Assembly (NCBI RefSeq): GCF_008271465.1
Contig: NZ_VMDU01000004.1
Coordinates: 186,001 to 250,000, forward strand
Source: Tabrizicola flagellatus
Lineage (GTDB): Bacteria > Pseudomonadota > Alphaproteobacteria > Rhodobacterales > Rhodobacteraceae
Direction: 5' to 3'
Length of the DNA stretch: 64,000 nucleotides
Shown here: positions 24,840-33,315 of the stretch, piece by piece
Layout: each line of letters starts with the position of its first letter
Position numbering within the stretch: the stretch's first letter is position 1
The notes under the pieces: model-generated
Databases searched by the model: none
What the model was told of the DNA's origin: nothing
What the model saw: the letters and a program-made list of their open reading frames with translations, nothing else
Translations under genes and position numbers: made by a program

Positions 24840-25976
24840 ATGCCGCAGGACGAATACCGCTGGCCCTGCTCGCAGTGCGGCGCCCAGTTGCGCTATGCGC
24901 CGGGCCAGACGCATCTGGTCTGCGCCCACTGCGGCCATGAACAGGACATCCCGGCCGAGCCGCCCCGCAGTCGCGCGCGCGCGTTGCAGGAACTGGACCT
25001 CGCCCGGGGCCTGCGGGACGATCTGTCCAGCGCCGACATGGTCGAGGTGCGCACAACCTCCTGCCCCAGCTGCGGCGCCAAGGTCGAGGTCACGGGCGCG
25101 ACCCACGCCACCTCCTGCCCGTTCTGCGACACGCCGGTCGTGCTGGATACCGGGACCGAACGCCACATCAAGCCGCAGGCGCTGGTGCCTTTCGTTCTCA
25201 GCGAATCCGAGGCGCGGCAACGGATGATCGCCTGGATGGGCAGCCTCTGGTTCGCGCCCGGCACGCTTCTGGAATATGCGCGCAAGGGCCGCGCGCTGAC
25301 CGGGATCTATGTGCCCTTCTGGACCTTCGACGCTGCGACCGCCAGCCGCTACACCGGCGAACGCGGCGAATACTATTACGAGACGCGGACCGTGCAGGTG
25401 CGCGTCAACGGCCGGATGGAGACGCGGCAAGAACAGGTCCGCCGCACGCGCTGGTATCCCGCCTCGGGCCGCGTGGCGCGGGATTTCGACGACATGCTGG
25501 TCATGGCCTCGCGCAGCCTGCCGAAGAGGCTGGGCGACGAGCTGACCCCCTGGGACCTCGGCGCGCTGGTGCCCTATGCGCCGGACTATCTCGCGGGCTT
25601 CCAGGCCGAGGGCTACACCGTGCCCCTGGCCGAGGGCCACAGCGAGGCGCGCGGCAGGATGGAGAACGTGATCCGCAGCGACGTGCGCCGCGACATCGGC
25701 GGCGACGAACAGCGCATCCACCAGATCGAGACCCGCTGGTCGGACGAGACCTTCAAGCACATCCTCCTGCCGGTCTGGATGGCTGCCTACAAGTACAACG
25801 GGAAAAGCTACCGCTTCCTCGTCAACGGCCAGACCGGCGAGGTGCAGGGCGAACGCCCCTGGTCGGTCTGGAAGATCGCCTTCGCGGTGCTGCTGGTGGC
25901 AGTGCTGGCGCTGGGGGCGGTCTATCTGTCGGACCCGCAGGCCTTCGGGCTGCCGGAACCGGACTGGATGAACTGA
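24840..25976 (+). CDS. Double zinc-ribbon membrane protein, partner of the SPFH protein
   Basis: The 378-residue protein has two zinc ribbons: C10/C13 with C28/C31 (WPCSQCGA ... LVCAHCGH), and a second in TTSCPSCGAKVEV ... SCPFCDTPVV (about residues 75-98). A central domain has FWTFDAATASRYTGERGEYY, and one C-terminal transmembrane helix spans about 345-362. Homologues are often mislabelled as primosomal protein N' or helicase; no helicase motif is present. The fixed position behind the SPFH gene suggests a complex. The function is unknown. Confidence 0.8.
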   Translation: MPQDEYRWPCSQCGAQLRYAPGQTHLVCAHCGHEQDIPAEPPRSRARALQELDLARGLRDDLSSADMVEVRTTSCPSCGAKVEVTGATHATSCPFCDTPVVLDTGTERHIKPQALVPFVLSESEARQRMIAWMGSLWFAPGTLLEYARKGRALTGIYVPFWTFDAATASRYTGERGEYYYETRTVQVRVNGRMETRQEQVRRTRWYPASGRVARDFDDMLVMASRSLPKRLGDELTPWDLGALVPYAPDYLAGFQAEGYTVPLAEGHSEARGRMENVIRSDVRRDIGGDEQRIHQIETRWSDETFKHILLPVWMAAYKYNGKSYRFLVNGQTGEVQGERPWSVWKIAFAVLLVAVLALGAVYLSDPQAFGLPEPDWMN

Positions 25977-25979
25977 CCG

Positions 25980-26168
25980 TCACTCCTTGTCGCGCTGGAA
26001 GAACAGCATGTAGCCCGCATAGGCCCCGGCGGCCAGGAACATCACGCCCCAGAACGGCGCCTGCATCCAGACGAACTCGACCACGCCCCAGGCCAGCGGC
26101 AGGATCACCACCAGCCAGCGCACCCAGGCGTGGCGGAAGAACGGGTCGTTCGGATCAAGAAATTTCAT
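25980..26168 (-). CDS. Small two-helix membrane protein
   Basis: The 62-residue protein begins MKFLDPNDPFFRHAWVRWLV and contains two hydrophobic segments (about 18-34 and 38-56), ending FFQRDKE. It resembles short uncharacterised membrane proteins of Rhodobacterales (pattern DPNDPFFRHxWVRW). It is convergent with the zinc-ribbon gene, with 3 bp between the stops, and divergent from the monooxygenase-like gene with 51 bp between the starts. Confidence 0.75.
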   Translation of the reverse strand: MKFLDPNDPFFRHAWVRWLVVILPLAWGVVEFVWMQAPFWGVMFLAAGAYAGYMLFFQRDKE

Positions 26169-26219
26169 GGCCCTTGGCCCCCCGTTCATGGCATCCTGAG
26201 TAGGTCAAGGGAGGACGAC

Positions 26220-26537
26220 ATGCCCCAGATTGTCAAGGATTTCCAAGGACAAACCGTCATCACCACCTTCGAGACCACCCCGGCCATGGCCTTCGACCTG
26301 GCCGAGGCGCTGGAAGCCGCCTACCGCGACTGCATCAGCCGCCAGCCCGGCTTCATCGCGGCAGGCCTGCACATGAACGACGCCCGGACGCGCATCTGCA
26401 ACTATTCCCAGTGGCGCTCGCGCGAGGATTACCAGGCCATGCTGCGCACCCCCGAGATGCGCGAGAGGAACCGCCGGATCAACGAGCTCTGCCGCGGCTT
26501 CGAGCCGGTGATGTACGAGGTGACGGGCGTGTTCTGA
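26220..26537 (+). CDS. Antibiotic biosynthesis monooxygenase (ABM) family protein
   Basis: A 105-residue ferredoxin-like dimeric fold protein. LEAAYRDCISRQPGFIAAGL, then HMNDARTRICNYSQWRSRED, fits the ABM family, where the Trp in the QW motif and a Phe/His shape the pocket. Substrate is unknown; such proteins handle quinones, heme or small aromatics. ATG at 26220 is preceded by AGGGAGGA. It is convergent with the caiD-like gene, with 5 bp between the stops. Confidence 0.75.
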   Translation: MPQIVKDFQGQTVITTFETTPAMAFDLAEALEAAYRDCISRQPGFIAAGLHMNDARTRICNYSQWRSREDYQAMLRTPEMRERNRRINELCRGFEPVMYEVTGVF

Positions 26538-26542
26538 CGCCC

Positions 26543-27346
26543 CTACCGCCCCTTCCAGACCGGATCGCGCTTTTCGGCAAAGGCGCGGGCGCCCTCCAGC
26601 TGGTCCTCGCTGGAATACAGCCGGTCCACCGTGGCGAACTGGCGCTTGGTGATCCGGTTCAGCGCGTCCTGAAACCGCATGTCCTCGGCCTCGCGCACGA
26701 TCTCCTTGATCGCCGCATAGACCAGCGGCGGGCCGGATTCCAGCAGGCGGGCAAGGTCCCAGGTTTTCGCCAGAAGATCCTCGGGCGCGCAGATTTCCTT
26801 GATGAGACCCCAGCGATGCGCCTCCTCGGCATCGAACCAGCGCCCCGTCAGCAGAAGGTCCATGGCGACGTGATAGGGGATGCGCTTCGGGAGCTTGATA
26901 CTGGCCGCGTCCGCCACGGTGCCCGACCGGATTTCGGGAAGGGCGAAGGTGGCGGTCGTCGAACACAGGATCAGGTCGGCCGACAGCGCCAGTTCCAGCC
27001 CCCCGCCGCAGCAGATGCCCTGAACGGCCGCGATCACCGGTTTGTTCAGGTTCGGCAGTTCCTGCAGCCCGCCGAAGCCGCCGACGCCATAGTCGCCGTC
27101 CACGGCATCGCCATCGGCGGCGGCCTTGAGGTCCCAGCCGGGGCAGAAGAACTTCTCGCCCGCCGCGCGCAGGATGCAGACGCGCAAGCTGTCATCGTCG
27201 CGGAAGTCGCGGAACACCAGCCCCATGATCCGGCTGGTCTTGAGGTCGATCGCGTTGGCCTTGGGCCGGTCGAGCGTGACCTCCAGGATGGCGCCCTCGC
27301 GCCGGGTCAGGATCGGACCCTCGGTTCGCATCTGCATCTCGGCCAT
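26543..27346 (-). CDS. caiD: Carnitinyl-CoA dehydratase-like enoyl-CoA hydratase
   Basis: Crotonase-fold enzyme of 267 residues with high similarity by eye to E. coli CaiD: ILEVTLDRPKANAID, LRAAGEKFFCPGWDLKAA, GGGLELALSADLIL and the identical C-terminus FAEKRDPVWKGR. The catalytic glutamates of CaiD correspond to E118 (GGGLELA) and E138 (FALPEIR), both present. It would interconvert crotonobetainyl-CoA and L-carnitinyl-CoA. ATG at 27346 overlaps the stop of the upstream acyl-CoA synthetase by 1 nt. It is the last gene of the five-gene carnitine operon. Confidence 0.85.
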   Translation of the reverse strand: MAEMQMRTEGPILTRREGAILEVTLDRPKANAIDLKTSRIMGLVFRDFRDDDSLRVCILRAAGEKFFCPGWDLKAAADGDAVDGDYGVGGFGGLQELPNLNKPVIAAVQGICCGGGLELALSADLILCSTTATFALPEIRSGTVADAASIKLPKRIPYHVAMDLLLTGRWFDAEEAHRWGLIKEICAPEDLLAKTWDLARLLESGPPLVYAAIKEIVREAEDMRFQDALNRITKRQFATVDRLYSSEDQLEGARAFAEKRDPVWKGR

Positions 27347-29331
27347 CACACCCTCCTGACCAAAGCGTCCACCGCCACGGCGCCCTGTTCGCGCACCATG
27401 ACCGGATTGATCTCGATTTCCTCAAGGCTCTCGTCCGCCAGCATCAAGGCACCCAGCCGCACCGCCATTTCGGCAACCGCCGCCATGTCCGCCCTGGGCC
27501 TCCCGCGATAGCCGGCGAGCAGCGGCCAGAGCCGCAACCCCTTCGCCGCCTCCAGCACCTGCGCCTCGGTCACCGGCAGGACGAGGGTCACCTTATCCGC
27601 CAGGACCTCCGCCGTCACGCCGCCCATTCCAAGGGTCAGCGTCACGCCATAGACCGGATCGCGGCGCAGGCCGAGCAGGACTTCGGCCACCGCGCCGGTC
27701 ACCATCTCCTCGACCAGATAGCCCGTCGCGCCCGGCATGGCGGCCTGCCCCGCGAGGCTGGACAGGCCCAGCCGCACCGCTCCGGCCTCGGTCTTGTGGG
27801 CGAAGCCCAGGCCCTTCAGCGCAAAGGGCGGGGTCAGCCCGGACAGGTCCAGCGCCTCCAGCCGCGCGGCCGTCGCCGACTTCGGCACCGCAACCCCTGC
27901 GGCGGCCAGAAGCGCCTTTCCCTCGGCCTCGCTCAGAAGCCGCGTCTCGCGCGGCGGCAGCGCGACCGCCGGCCGCCACCCCGCCAGGCCCGGCGGCGTC
28001 TGCGCCGCCCTGACCGCCGCCAGCGCCGTCTCCAGCCCGAGAAGCGCGCAGACGCCCTCCGCCATCATCGCCAGCACGCGCCCCTCGCCGAAGTTCTCGG
28101 CCATCGAGGCGACAGGGAAGGCAGGTTTGCCGGTGGCCTTCTGCGCCGCGATGATCGCCCGGAAGGCCGGATCATAGCCGGAAGGATCGCAGCGGTCGGC
28201 GCGCGGGCTGTCGATGATGTAGAGCCCCGCGTCATAGGCCTCGAGCATGGCGCTGAAGACCTCGGTCGTCTTCGGACCGTCTCCCCAGATGAAGGTGTGA
28301 TAATCCAACGGGTTGCTGATCGTCGGGATCTCGCCCAGCACGGCGAACAGCCGGTCGTGCGTGGCCTGCGGCACAGGGGGAAAGTCGAGCCCGAACGGTG
28401 CCGCCAGGTCCGCCACCAGCCCCGCCTCGCCCCCCGAACAGGACAGCGAACAGATCCGCGTCCCGATCTGCGGCCCGTGGACGTGGAAGATCTTCAGCGT
28501 CTCGATCAGCTCGCTGGGCGTATTGACCTCCGCCACCCCGATCTGCCGCAGGAAGGCCGAGGACGCCGCCCCTCCGCCCGCAAGCGAAGCCGTATGCGAA
28601 GCCGCAGCCGTCCGCGACAATTCGGTCTTCCCCGACTTGATCGCCACCACACCCTTGCCCATCGCGCGGGCCTTCTCGGCCAGCGCGGCAAAGGCCGGGG
28701 CATCGTCGATCCCCTCGATATACAGCCCGACGGCGGTGACGCGCGGATCGTCCAGAAGCGCCCCGGTCAGCTCGGCCAGGCCCACCACGGCGGCATTGCC
28801 CAGACAGGCAACATAGGCCACCGGCAGCCCGCGCTGCTGCATGCCCATATTGATGACGATGTTCGACGACTGGCTGACCAGCGCCACGCCCTTGTCCACG
28901 CGGATGCCGCCGTGCTGGTCGGGCCAGAGAAGCGCGCCGTCCAGGTAGTTGATGACGCCATAACAGTTCGGGCCGAGGATCGGCATATCCCCCGCTGCGG
29001 CGACCAGCCGGTCCTGCAACCCGGGCTCGCCCGCCTCGGTCCAGCCCGAGGCGAAACAGATCGCGCCCCCCGCCCCCATCGCGGCAAGCTCTGCCACCAC
29101 GTCGAGGGTGGCAAAGCGGTTGACGCCGATGAAGGTGGCATCGGGGGCCTCGGGCAGGTCGGCAAGGCTCGGATAAGCCTTGAGACCCCCGATTTCCGCC
29201 TTGGTCGGATGCACCGGCCAGACCGGCCCCCGGAACCCCATCTTGCGGCATTGTTCGATGACGTTCAGCGCCCAGCCGGCACCCAGGACGGCGATGTGTC
29301 GCGGGCGGAGCAGGCGGTCGAGGCGGCTCAT
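27346..29331 (-). CDS. Acyl-CoA synthetase, ADP-forming type (acetate--CoA ligase family)
   Basis: The 661-residue protein has an N-terminal CoA-binding Rossmann domain (1-125, IAVLGAGW and ILGPNCYGVIN), two flavodoxin-like CoA-ligase domains and a C-terminal ATP-grasp domain (about 440-661). The relay histidine is H246 in AAASHTASLAGG. Such ADP-forming synthetases activate carboxylic acids. The position between the acyl-CoA dehydrogenase and caiD-like genes suggests that carnitine, gamma-butyrobetaine or crotonobetaine is the substrate, replacing CaiC or CaiB; this is inference. The 250-bp gap before it contains two inverted copies of the dispersed repeat. Confidence 0.88.
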   Translation of the reverse strand: MSRLDRLLRPRHIAVLGAGWALNVIEQCRKMGFRGPVWPVHPTKAEIGGLKAYPSLADLPEAPDATFIGVNRFATLDVVAELAAMGAGGAICFASGWTEAGEPGLQDRLVAAAGDMPILGPNCYGVINYLDGALLWPDQHGGIRVDKGVALVSQSSNIVINMGMQQRGLPVAYVACLGNAAVVGLAELTGALLDDPRVTAVGLYIEGIDDAPAFAALAEKARAMGKGVVAIKSGKTELSRTAAASHTASLAGGGAASSAFLRQIGVAEVNTPSELIETLKIFHVHGPQIGTRICSLSCSGGEAGLVADLAAPFGLDFPPVPQATHDRLFAVLGEIPTISNPLDYHTFIWGDGPKTTEVFSAMLEAYDAGLYIIDSPRADRCDPSGYDPAFRAIIAAQKATGKPAFPVASMAENFGEGRVLAMMAEGVCALLGLETALAAVRAAQTPPGLAGWRPAVALPPRETRLLSEAEGKALLAAAGVAVPKSATAARLEALDLSGLTPPFALKGLGFAHKTEAGAVRLGLSSLAGQAAMPGATGYLVEEMVTGAVAEVLLGLRRDPVYGVTLTLGMGGVTAEVLADKVTLVLPVTEAQVLEAAKGLRLWPLLAGYRGRPRADMAAVAEMAVRLGALMLADESLEEIEINPVMVREQGAVAVDALVRRV

Positions 29332-29360
29332 GTCCGGCCTCGCCTTGCGGCATCAAGCGC

Positions 29361-29406
29361 CGGGGGCCAGCCCCCGGACCCCCGGGATATTTCTGGACAG
29401 ATGAAA
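29361..29406 (-). repeat. Dispersed repeat, copy 2 (reverse orientation)
   Basis: On the plus strand CCGGGGGC and GCCCCCGG form a tight hairpin, then CCCCCGGGATATTTCTGGACAG and ATGAAA follow, the reverse complement of the common core. It faces copy 3, which lies 115 bp away. Confidence 0.8.
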
Positions 29407-29520
29407 TGGGAAGAGAGGCGCCCTGCCCCGGCATGCCGAGGCAGGGTTTCACCTGTCGCGGTCATCGGCGTCCCCGCCTGTACCGCCCGATCACTCTTGC
29501 AGGCCAAGGTTAAGAAACCC

Positions 29521-29574
29521 TTTCATCTGTCCACAAATATCCCACGGGGGTCCGGGGGTGTGAAACCCCCGGTC
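29521..29574 (+). repeat. Dispersed repeat, copy 3, with GGGGG/CCCCC hairpin
   Basis: TTTCATCTGTCCACAAATAT continues into CCCACGGGGGTCC, then a hairpin CCGGGGGT/ACCCCCGG with a GTGAA loop, closely resembling copy 1. It ends 8 bp before the acyl-CoA dehydrogenase stop. Confidence 0.85.
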
Positions 29575-29581
29575 CGACGCA

Positions 29582-30745
29582 TCAGCCCCCGACCGCCCGC
29601 AGCAATTCGCGGCTGATGATGTGCCGCTGGATCTCGGACGTACCTTCCCAGATCCGCTCCACGCGGCTGTCGCGCCAGATCCGTTCCAGCGGCAGCTCGT
29701 CCATCAGCCCCATGCCGCCGTGGATCTGGATGGCCTCGTCGGCGACATGGGCCAGGACCTCGGTCGCCTTCAGCTTGGCCATCGACATGTCCGCCTCGGT
29801 CACCGTGCCCTGGTCGTATTTCCAGGCCGCCTCGCGCGTGAGCAGTTCCGCCGCCTTCAGCTCCATCGCCATGTCCGCAAGCTTGAAGCTGATCCCCTGG
29901 AACTTGCCGATCTGCTGGCCGAACTGCTTCCGTTCCGCCGCATAGGAAATCGCATGGCCCAGCGCCCGTTCCGCCCGCCCCAGGCAGGTCGAGGCCACCT
30001 GCAGGCGCGTCGCGCCCAGCCAGGAGTTCGCGACCTCGAAGCCCTTGTGCACCTCGCCCAGCACGTTGGCCGCCGGCACCCGGCAATCGTCGAACTCCAG
30101 CACCGAATTGGTGTAGCCGCGATGGCTGACGTTGCGATACCCCTCGCGCACGGTGAAGCCGGGCGTGCCCTTGTCCACGAAGAAGGCGGTGATCAGCTTC
30201 TTCGGCCCGCGCGGGGTCTGTTCCTCCCCCGATGCCATGAACACGATGGCGAAACCGGCCAGATCGGCATGGCTGATGAAATGCTTCGTCCCGTTCAGCA
30301 CCCAGTCGCCGCCCTCCTGCCGCGCCGAGGCCTTCATCCCCCGCAGGTCCGACCCCGCGCCGGGTTCGGTCATGGCGAGACAATCCCAGGTCTCGCCCCG
30401 GATGCAGGGCATCAGGTAGCGCTCGCGCTGGTCGGCATTGCCGGCAAGAAGGATGTTCGAGGGCCGCGCCACGCAGGTCCAGTGCAGCGCATAGTTCGCG
30501 CGGCCCAGCTCCTTTTCGTAGAGAAGCCAGGACAGCGTATCGAGCCCCGCCCCCCCGACCTCGACCGGCATGTTCGCCGCGTAAAGCCCCGCCGCCATGG
30601 CCTTCTGCTGGATCTCGCGGATCAGCTCCAGGGGCAGGTGGCCGGTGCGTTCGACCATCTGCTCGTGCGGGTAAAGCTCGGTCTCCACGAAGGCGCGCGT
30701 GGTGTCCACGATCATCCGCTGTTCTTCGGTCAGGCCGAAATCCAT
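29582..30745 (-). CDS. Acyl-CoA dehydrogenase (candidate gamma-butyrobetainyl-CoA dehydrogenase)
   Basis: FAD flavoprotein of 387 residues: MDFGLTEEQRMIVDTTRAFV, then AMTEPGAGSDLRGMK (flavin site), and ERIWEGTSEIQRHIISREL with the catalytic base probably E367. It oxidises an acyl-CoA to the 2-enoyl-CoA and passes electrons to ETF. The gene neighbours (carnitine 3-dehydrogenase, caiD-like) point to gamma-butyrobetainyl-CoA to crotonobetainyl-CoA, as for CaiA; the exact substrate is inference. The ATG is 4 bp from the stop of the carnitine dehydrogenase gene, so they are one transcript. Confidence 0.88.
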   Translation of the reverse strand: MDFGLTEEQRMIVDTTRAFVETELYPHEQMVERTGHLPLELIREIQQKAMAAGLYAANMPVEVGGAGLDTLSWLLYEKELGRANYALHWTCVARPSNILLAGNADQRERYLMPCIRGETWDCLAMTEPGAGSDLRGMKASARQEGGDWVLNGTKHFISHADLAGFAIVFMASGEEQTPRGPKKLITAFFVDKGTPGFTVREGYRNVSHRGYTNSVLEFDDCRVPAANVLGEVHKGFEVANSWLGATRLQVASTCLGRAERALGHAISYAAERKQFGQQIGKFQGISFKLADMAMELKAAELLTREAAWKYDQGTVTEADMSMAKLKATEVLAHVADEAIQIHGGMGLMDELPLERIWRDSRVERIWEGTSEIQRHIISRELLRAVGG

Positions 30746-30749
30746 CGCG

Positions 30750-32228
30750 CTACTCCTTCTTCTGGCCCACGGCGCGGCCGGCGCCCTCGGGCAGTGGCAG
30801 GCCGGCATGGGCGTCGGCGATGGCCTTGAGGTTCCGCCAGACTTCGGGCGCCGCCGGCACGGTCTTGCCCGCCTTAATGTCGACGTGCAGGCACAGCTGT
30901 TCGACCGTCGCCACGCAGGTTTCACCGCGCTTGATCCAGACAAAGCTGCGGAACCGCTTTTCGTCGGCCGAAATGATCTGCAGCTCGCCGCGCAGCTGGT
31001 CGCCCAGCTTCGCTTCGCCCAGATGGCGGATATGGGTTTCGGCGGTATAGTAGCTGTGCCCTGCCGCCACGTAGTCCATCCCCGCGCCGATCATCCGCAG
31101 GAAGTTGTCGACCGTCTCGGAGCAGGCGAAGAGATAGCGGCTTTCGGTCATGTGGCCGTTGTAGTCGATCCAGCCGGGCAGCACCTGGCCATGCCACATG
31201 ACCAGCGGCGCGGGTTTCGCGCCGGTGTCGAGGCCCTTCTGCATCTCGGCATGGAAGGCCGCCGCGCGGCGTTCGTCGTGCTCTTTCAGAACCTTGCCCG
31301 CGCCCCAGTTCCGCTCCTTGAGCGCGCGCAGGAAGCCCACCAGGTTCCGGTCGCGGATGCGTTCAAGCTCCCGGATGCCATACATGCCGGACTGCGCGTC
31401 GGACTGGCTGGCCACCAGGTCCACGAGTTCGTCGTTGAACTCGGGCACGTCCATGAGCTTCGTCCAGGGCCATTTCAGCGCCGGGCCGAACTGGGCCATG
31501 AAATGCCGCATCCCGGCCTCGCCCCCGGCGATGCGGTAGGTCTCGAAGAGGCCCATCTGCCCCCAGCGCAGGCCAAAGCCCATGCGGATCGCCTCGTCGA
31601 TCTCCTCGGTCGTGGCGATGCCGTCCTTCAGCATCCACAAGGCCTCGCGCCAGACGGCCTCCAGAAAGCGGTTGCCGATGAAGGCGTCGATCTCGTGCCG
31701 GATCACCAGCGGGAACATCCCGATGTCCTTCATGATCTGCACCGTCTTCTCGACCACCTCGGGCGGGTTGGCAGCAGAGCCGGAGATTTCGGAAAGGGGA
31801 AGCAGATAGACCGGGTTGAACGGATGCGCGACGATGATGTTTTCCGGCGCAACGCTCGATTTCTGCAAGTCGCTGGCCTTGAATCCGCTCGTGGACGAGC
31901 CGATCAGCACGCCAGGGTTCGATTGTTGCAACTGGGCATAGACCTTGTGCTTCAGCTCGATCCGCTCGCTGACCGACTCCTGCACATATTCCGCGCCCTC
32001 GACCGCCTCGCCGATGGTGCCGTGGAAGGTGAGCTTGCCTTCGGGCGGCATGGGCACGTCCGACAGGGCCGGCAGCGCCGCCCGCGCGTTCGCCAGCACG
32101 GCGGCGATCTTGCGTTCCGCCTCGGGGTCGGGGTCGAAGACGCCCACGTCCCAGCCGTTCAACAGGAACCGCGCGGCCCAGCCGCCGCCGATGACCCCAC
32201 CCCCGATGATTGCCGCCTTGCGCACCAT
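30750..32228 (-). CDS. lcdH: L-carnitine 3-dehydrogenase fused to a hot-dog thioesterase
   Basis: The 492-residue bifunctional protein has a 3-hydroxyacyl-CoA dehydrogenase-like part (residues 1-320; NAD motif GGGVIGGGWAARF at 9-21; catalytic H135 in VAHPFNPVYLLPL) and a C-terminal hot-dog domain from about 340 with D355 in WIDYNGHMTESRY. The first half oxidises L-carnitine to 3-dehydrocarnitine with NAD+. The second half resembles betainyl-CoA thioesterase, which releases glycine betaine after the BKACE step. Fused forms occur in other alphaproteobacteria. Full-length and intact. Confidence 0.9.
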   Translation of the reverse strand: MVRKAAIIGGGVIGGGWAARFLLNGWDVGVFDPDPEAERKIAAVLANARAALPALSDVPMPPEGKLTFHGTIGEAVEGAEYVQESVSERIELKHKVYAQLQQSNPGVLIGSSTSGFKASDLQKSSVAPENIIVAHPFNPVYLLPLSEISGSAANPPEVVEKTVQIMKDIGMFPLVIRHEIDAFIGNRFLEAVWREALWMLKDGIATTEEIDEAIRMGFGLRWGQMGLFETYRIAGGEAGMRHFMAQFGPALKWPWTKLMDVPEFNDELVDLVASQSDAQSGMYGIRELERIRDRNLVGFLRALKERNWGAGKVLKEHDERRAAAFHAEMQKGLDTGAKPAPLVMWHGQVLPGWIDYNGHMTESRYLFACSETVDNFLRMIGAGMDYVAAGHSYYTAETHIRHLGEAKLGDQLRGELQIISADEKRFRSFVWIKRGETCVATVEQLCLHVDIKAGKTVPAAPEVWRNLKAIADAHAGLPLPEGAGRAVGQKKE

Positions 32229-32265
32229 GTCAGTCCTCTCCCGGCCCCCGCCTCGAGGGCTTCCC

Positions 32266-32300
32266 TTTCATACTGGCCCATTTATCCCCGCCCGAGGCAC
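32266..32300 (+). repeat. Degenerate dispersed repeat, copy 4, inside the carnitine operon
   Basis: TTTCATACTGGCCCATTT then ATCCCCGCCCGAGGCAC aligns with the common core with several mismatches. It lies in the 99-bp space between the BKACE and carnitine dehydrogenase genes, so it is transcribed with them. Confidence 0.55.
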
Positions 32301-32327
32301 AGGTTCCCCCGGGCGCCGCCGGCCACC

Positions 32328-33242
32328 CTACTTCGCCACCGGCGCCCGCTTTTCCAGCTTGAGTTTCGCCCGCACCTCGGCCGGAGTGATGACCCGCGCG
32401 CCCATGTTCTCGATGATCGTCGCCGCGCGTTCGACCAGCTGGGCGTTGGTCGCCAGCACCCCCTTCTCCAGCCAGAGGTTGTCCTCCAGCCCCACCCGGA
32501 CGTTCCCGCCCGCAAGGGTCGCGGCGGCGACATAGGCCATCTCGTTGCGGCCAAGGCCGAAGGCGCTGAAATGCCAGCCCTGGGGCACGTTGTTCACCAT
32601 CGCCATGAAGGTGTTGAGGTCGTCCGGCGCCCCCCACGGCACTCCCATGCACAACTGCACCAGCACCGGCTCGGGGATCACGCCCTCCGACACCAGCTGC
32701 TTTGCCAGCCAGAGGTGACCCGTGTCGAAGGCCTCGATCTCGATGCGCGCGCCCGCCGCCGTCATCCGCCGGGCCATGTCGCGCAGCATGCCCGGCGTGT
32801 TGACCATCACATAGTCGGCCTCGGCAAAGTTCATCGTGCCGCAGTCGAGCGTGCAGATCTCGGGCCGACACTCGACGATATGCGCCACCCGCTCCTCGGC
32901 CCCGCACATGTCCGAGATGGCTGCCATCTCGGTCATCTTCTCGGTGCCGTCGAAATACATGTCGCCGCCCATGCCGGCGGTCAGGTTCAGCACCACGTCG
33001 GTTTCACTGTCGCGGATGCGGTCGGTCACCTCGCGGTAGTATTCCAGCTTGCGGGAGGGCTTGCCCGTCTCGGGGTCCCGCACATGGCAGTGCACCACCG
33101 CCGCACCGGCCTTCGCCGCAGCAATCGCGGCATCGGCGATCTGCCTGGGGCTGCGCGGCACATGCGGGCTGCGGTCCTGCGTCCCGCCCGCCCCCGTGAC
33201 GGCACAGGTGATGAAGACTTCCTTGTTCATGTTCAACGGCAT
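32328..33242 (-). CDS. Dehydrocarnitine cleavage enzyme (BKACE, 3-keto-5-aminohexanoate cleavage family)
   Basis: Zinc enzyme of 304 residues. Metal ligands are H51 and H53 in VVHCHVRDPETGKPS, with E253 in GLEDNLW as the third conserved residue. BKACE enzymes condense a beta-keto acid with acetyl-CoA; with dehydrocarnitine they give acetoacetate and betainyl-CoA. Placement directly before lcdH identifies the carnitine branch. The start at 33242 has GGAGGT upstream. It is the first gene of the operon, divergent from the CdhR-like regulator with a 73-bp intergenic space. Confidence 0.88.
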   Translation of the reverse strand: MPLNMNKEVFITCAVTGAGGTQDRSPHVPRSPRQIADAAIAAAKAGAAVVHCHVRDPETGKPSRKLEYYREVTDRIRDSETDVVLNLTAGMGGDMYFDGTEKMTEMAAISDMCGAEERVAHIVECRPEICTLDCGTMNFAEADYVMVNTPGMLRDMARRMTAAGARIEIEAFDTGHLWLAKQLVSEGVIPEPVLVQLCMGVPWGAPDDLNTFMAMVNNVPQGWHFSAFGLGRNEMAYVAAATLAGGNVRVGLEDNLWLEKGVLATNAQLVERAATIIENMGARVITPAEVRAKLKLEKRAPVAK

Positions 33243-33315
33243 TGCGGACCTCCCCGGATGTGCGCCCCAGCATAGCCCGCTTGCCAGCGCACGCTTTGCA
33301 TTCTACGAAATCCCG

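Noticed and set aside
24840-25976. Primosomal protein N' or helicase assignment for the zinc-ribbon protein
   Set aside because: No Walker A or DEAH motif; only zinc ribbons, a central domain and a transmembrane helix are present.
26621-26640. A GTCCACCGTGG sequence resembling the stop-proximal palindrome
   Set aside because: It lies inside the caiD-like coding sequence, lacks the complete right arm (GTGGCGAA) and none of the following blocks are present.
30699-33275. An 858-codon plus-strand open frame across the carnitine operon
   Set aside because: Antisense to two strongly recognised enzymes; no start signal and no motif.
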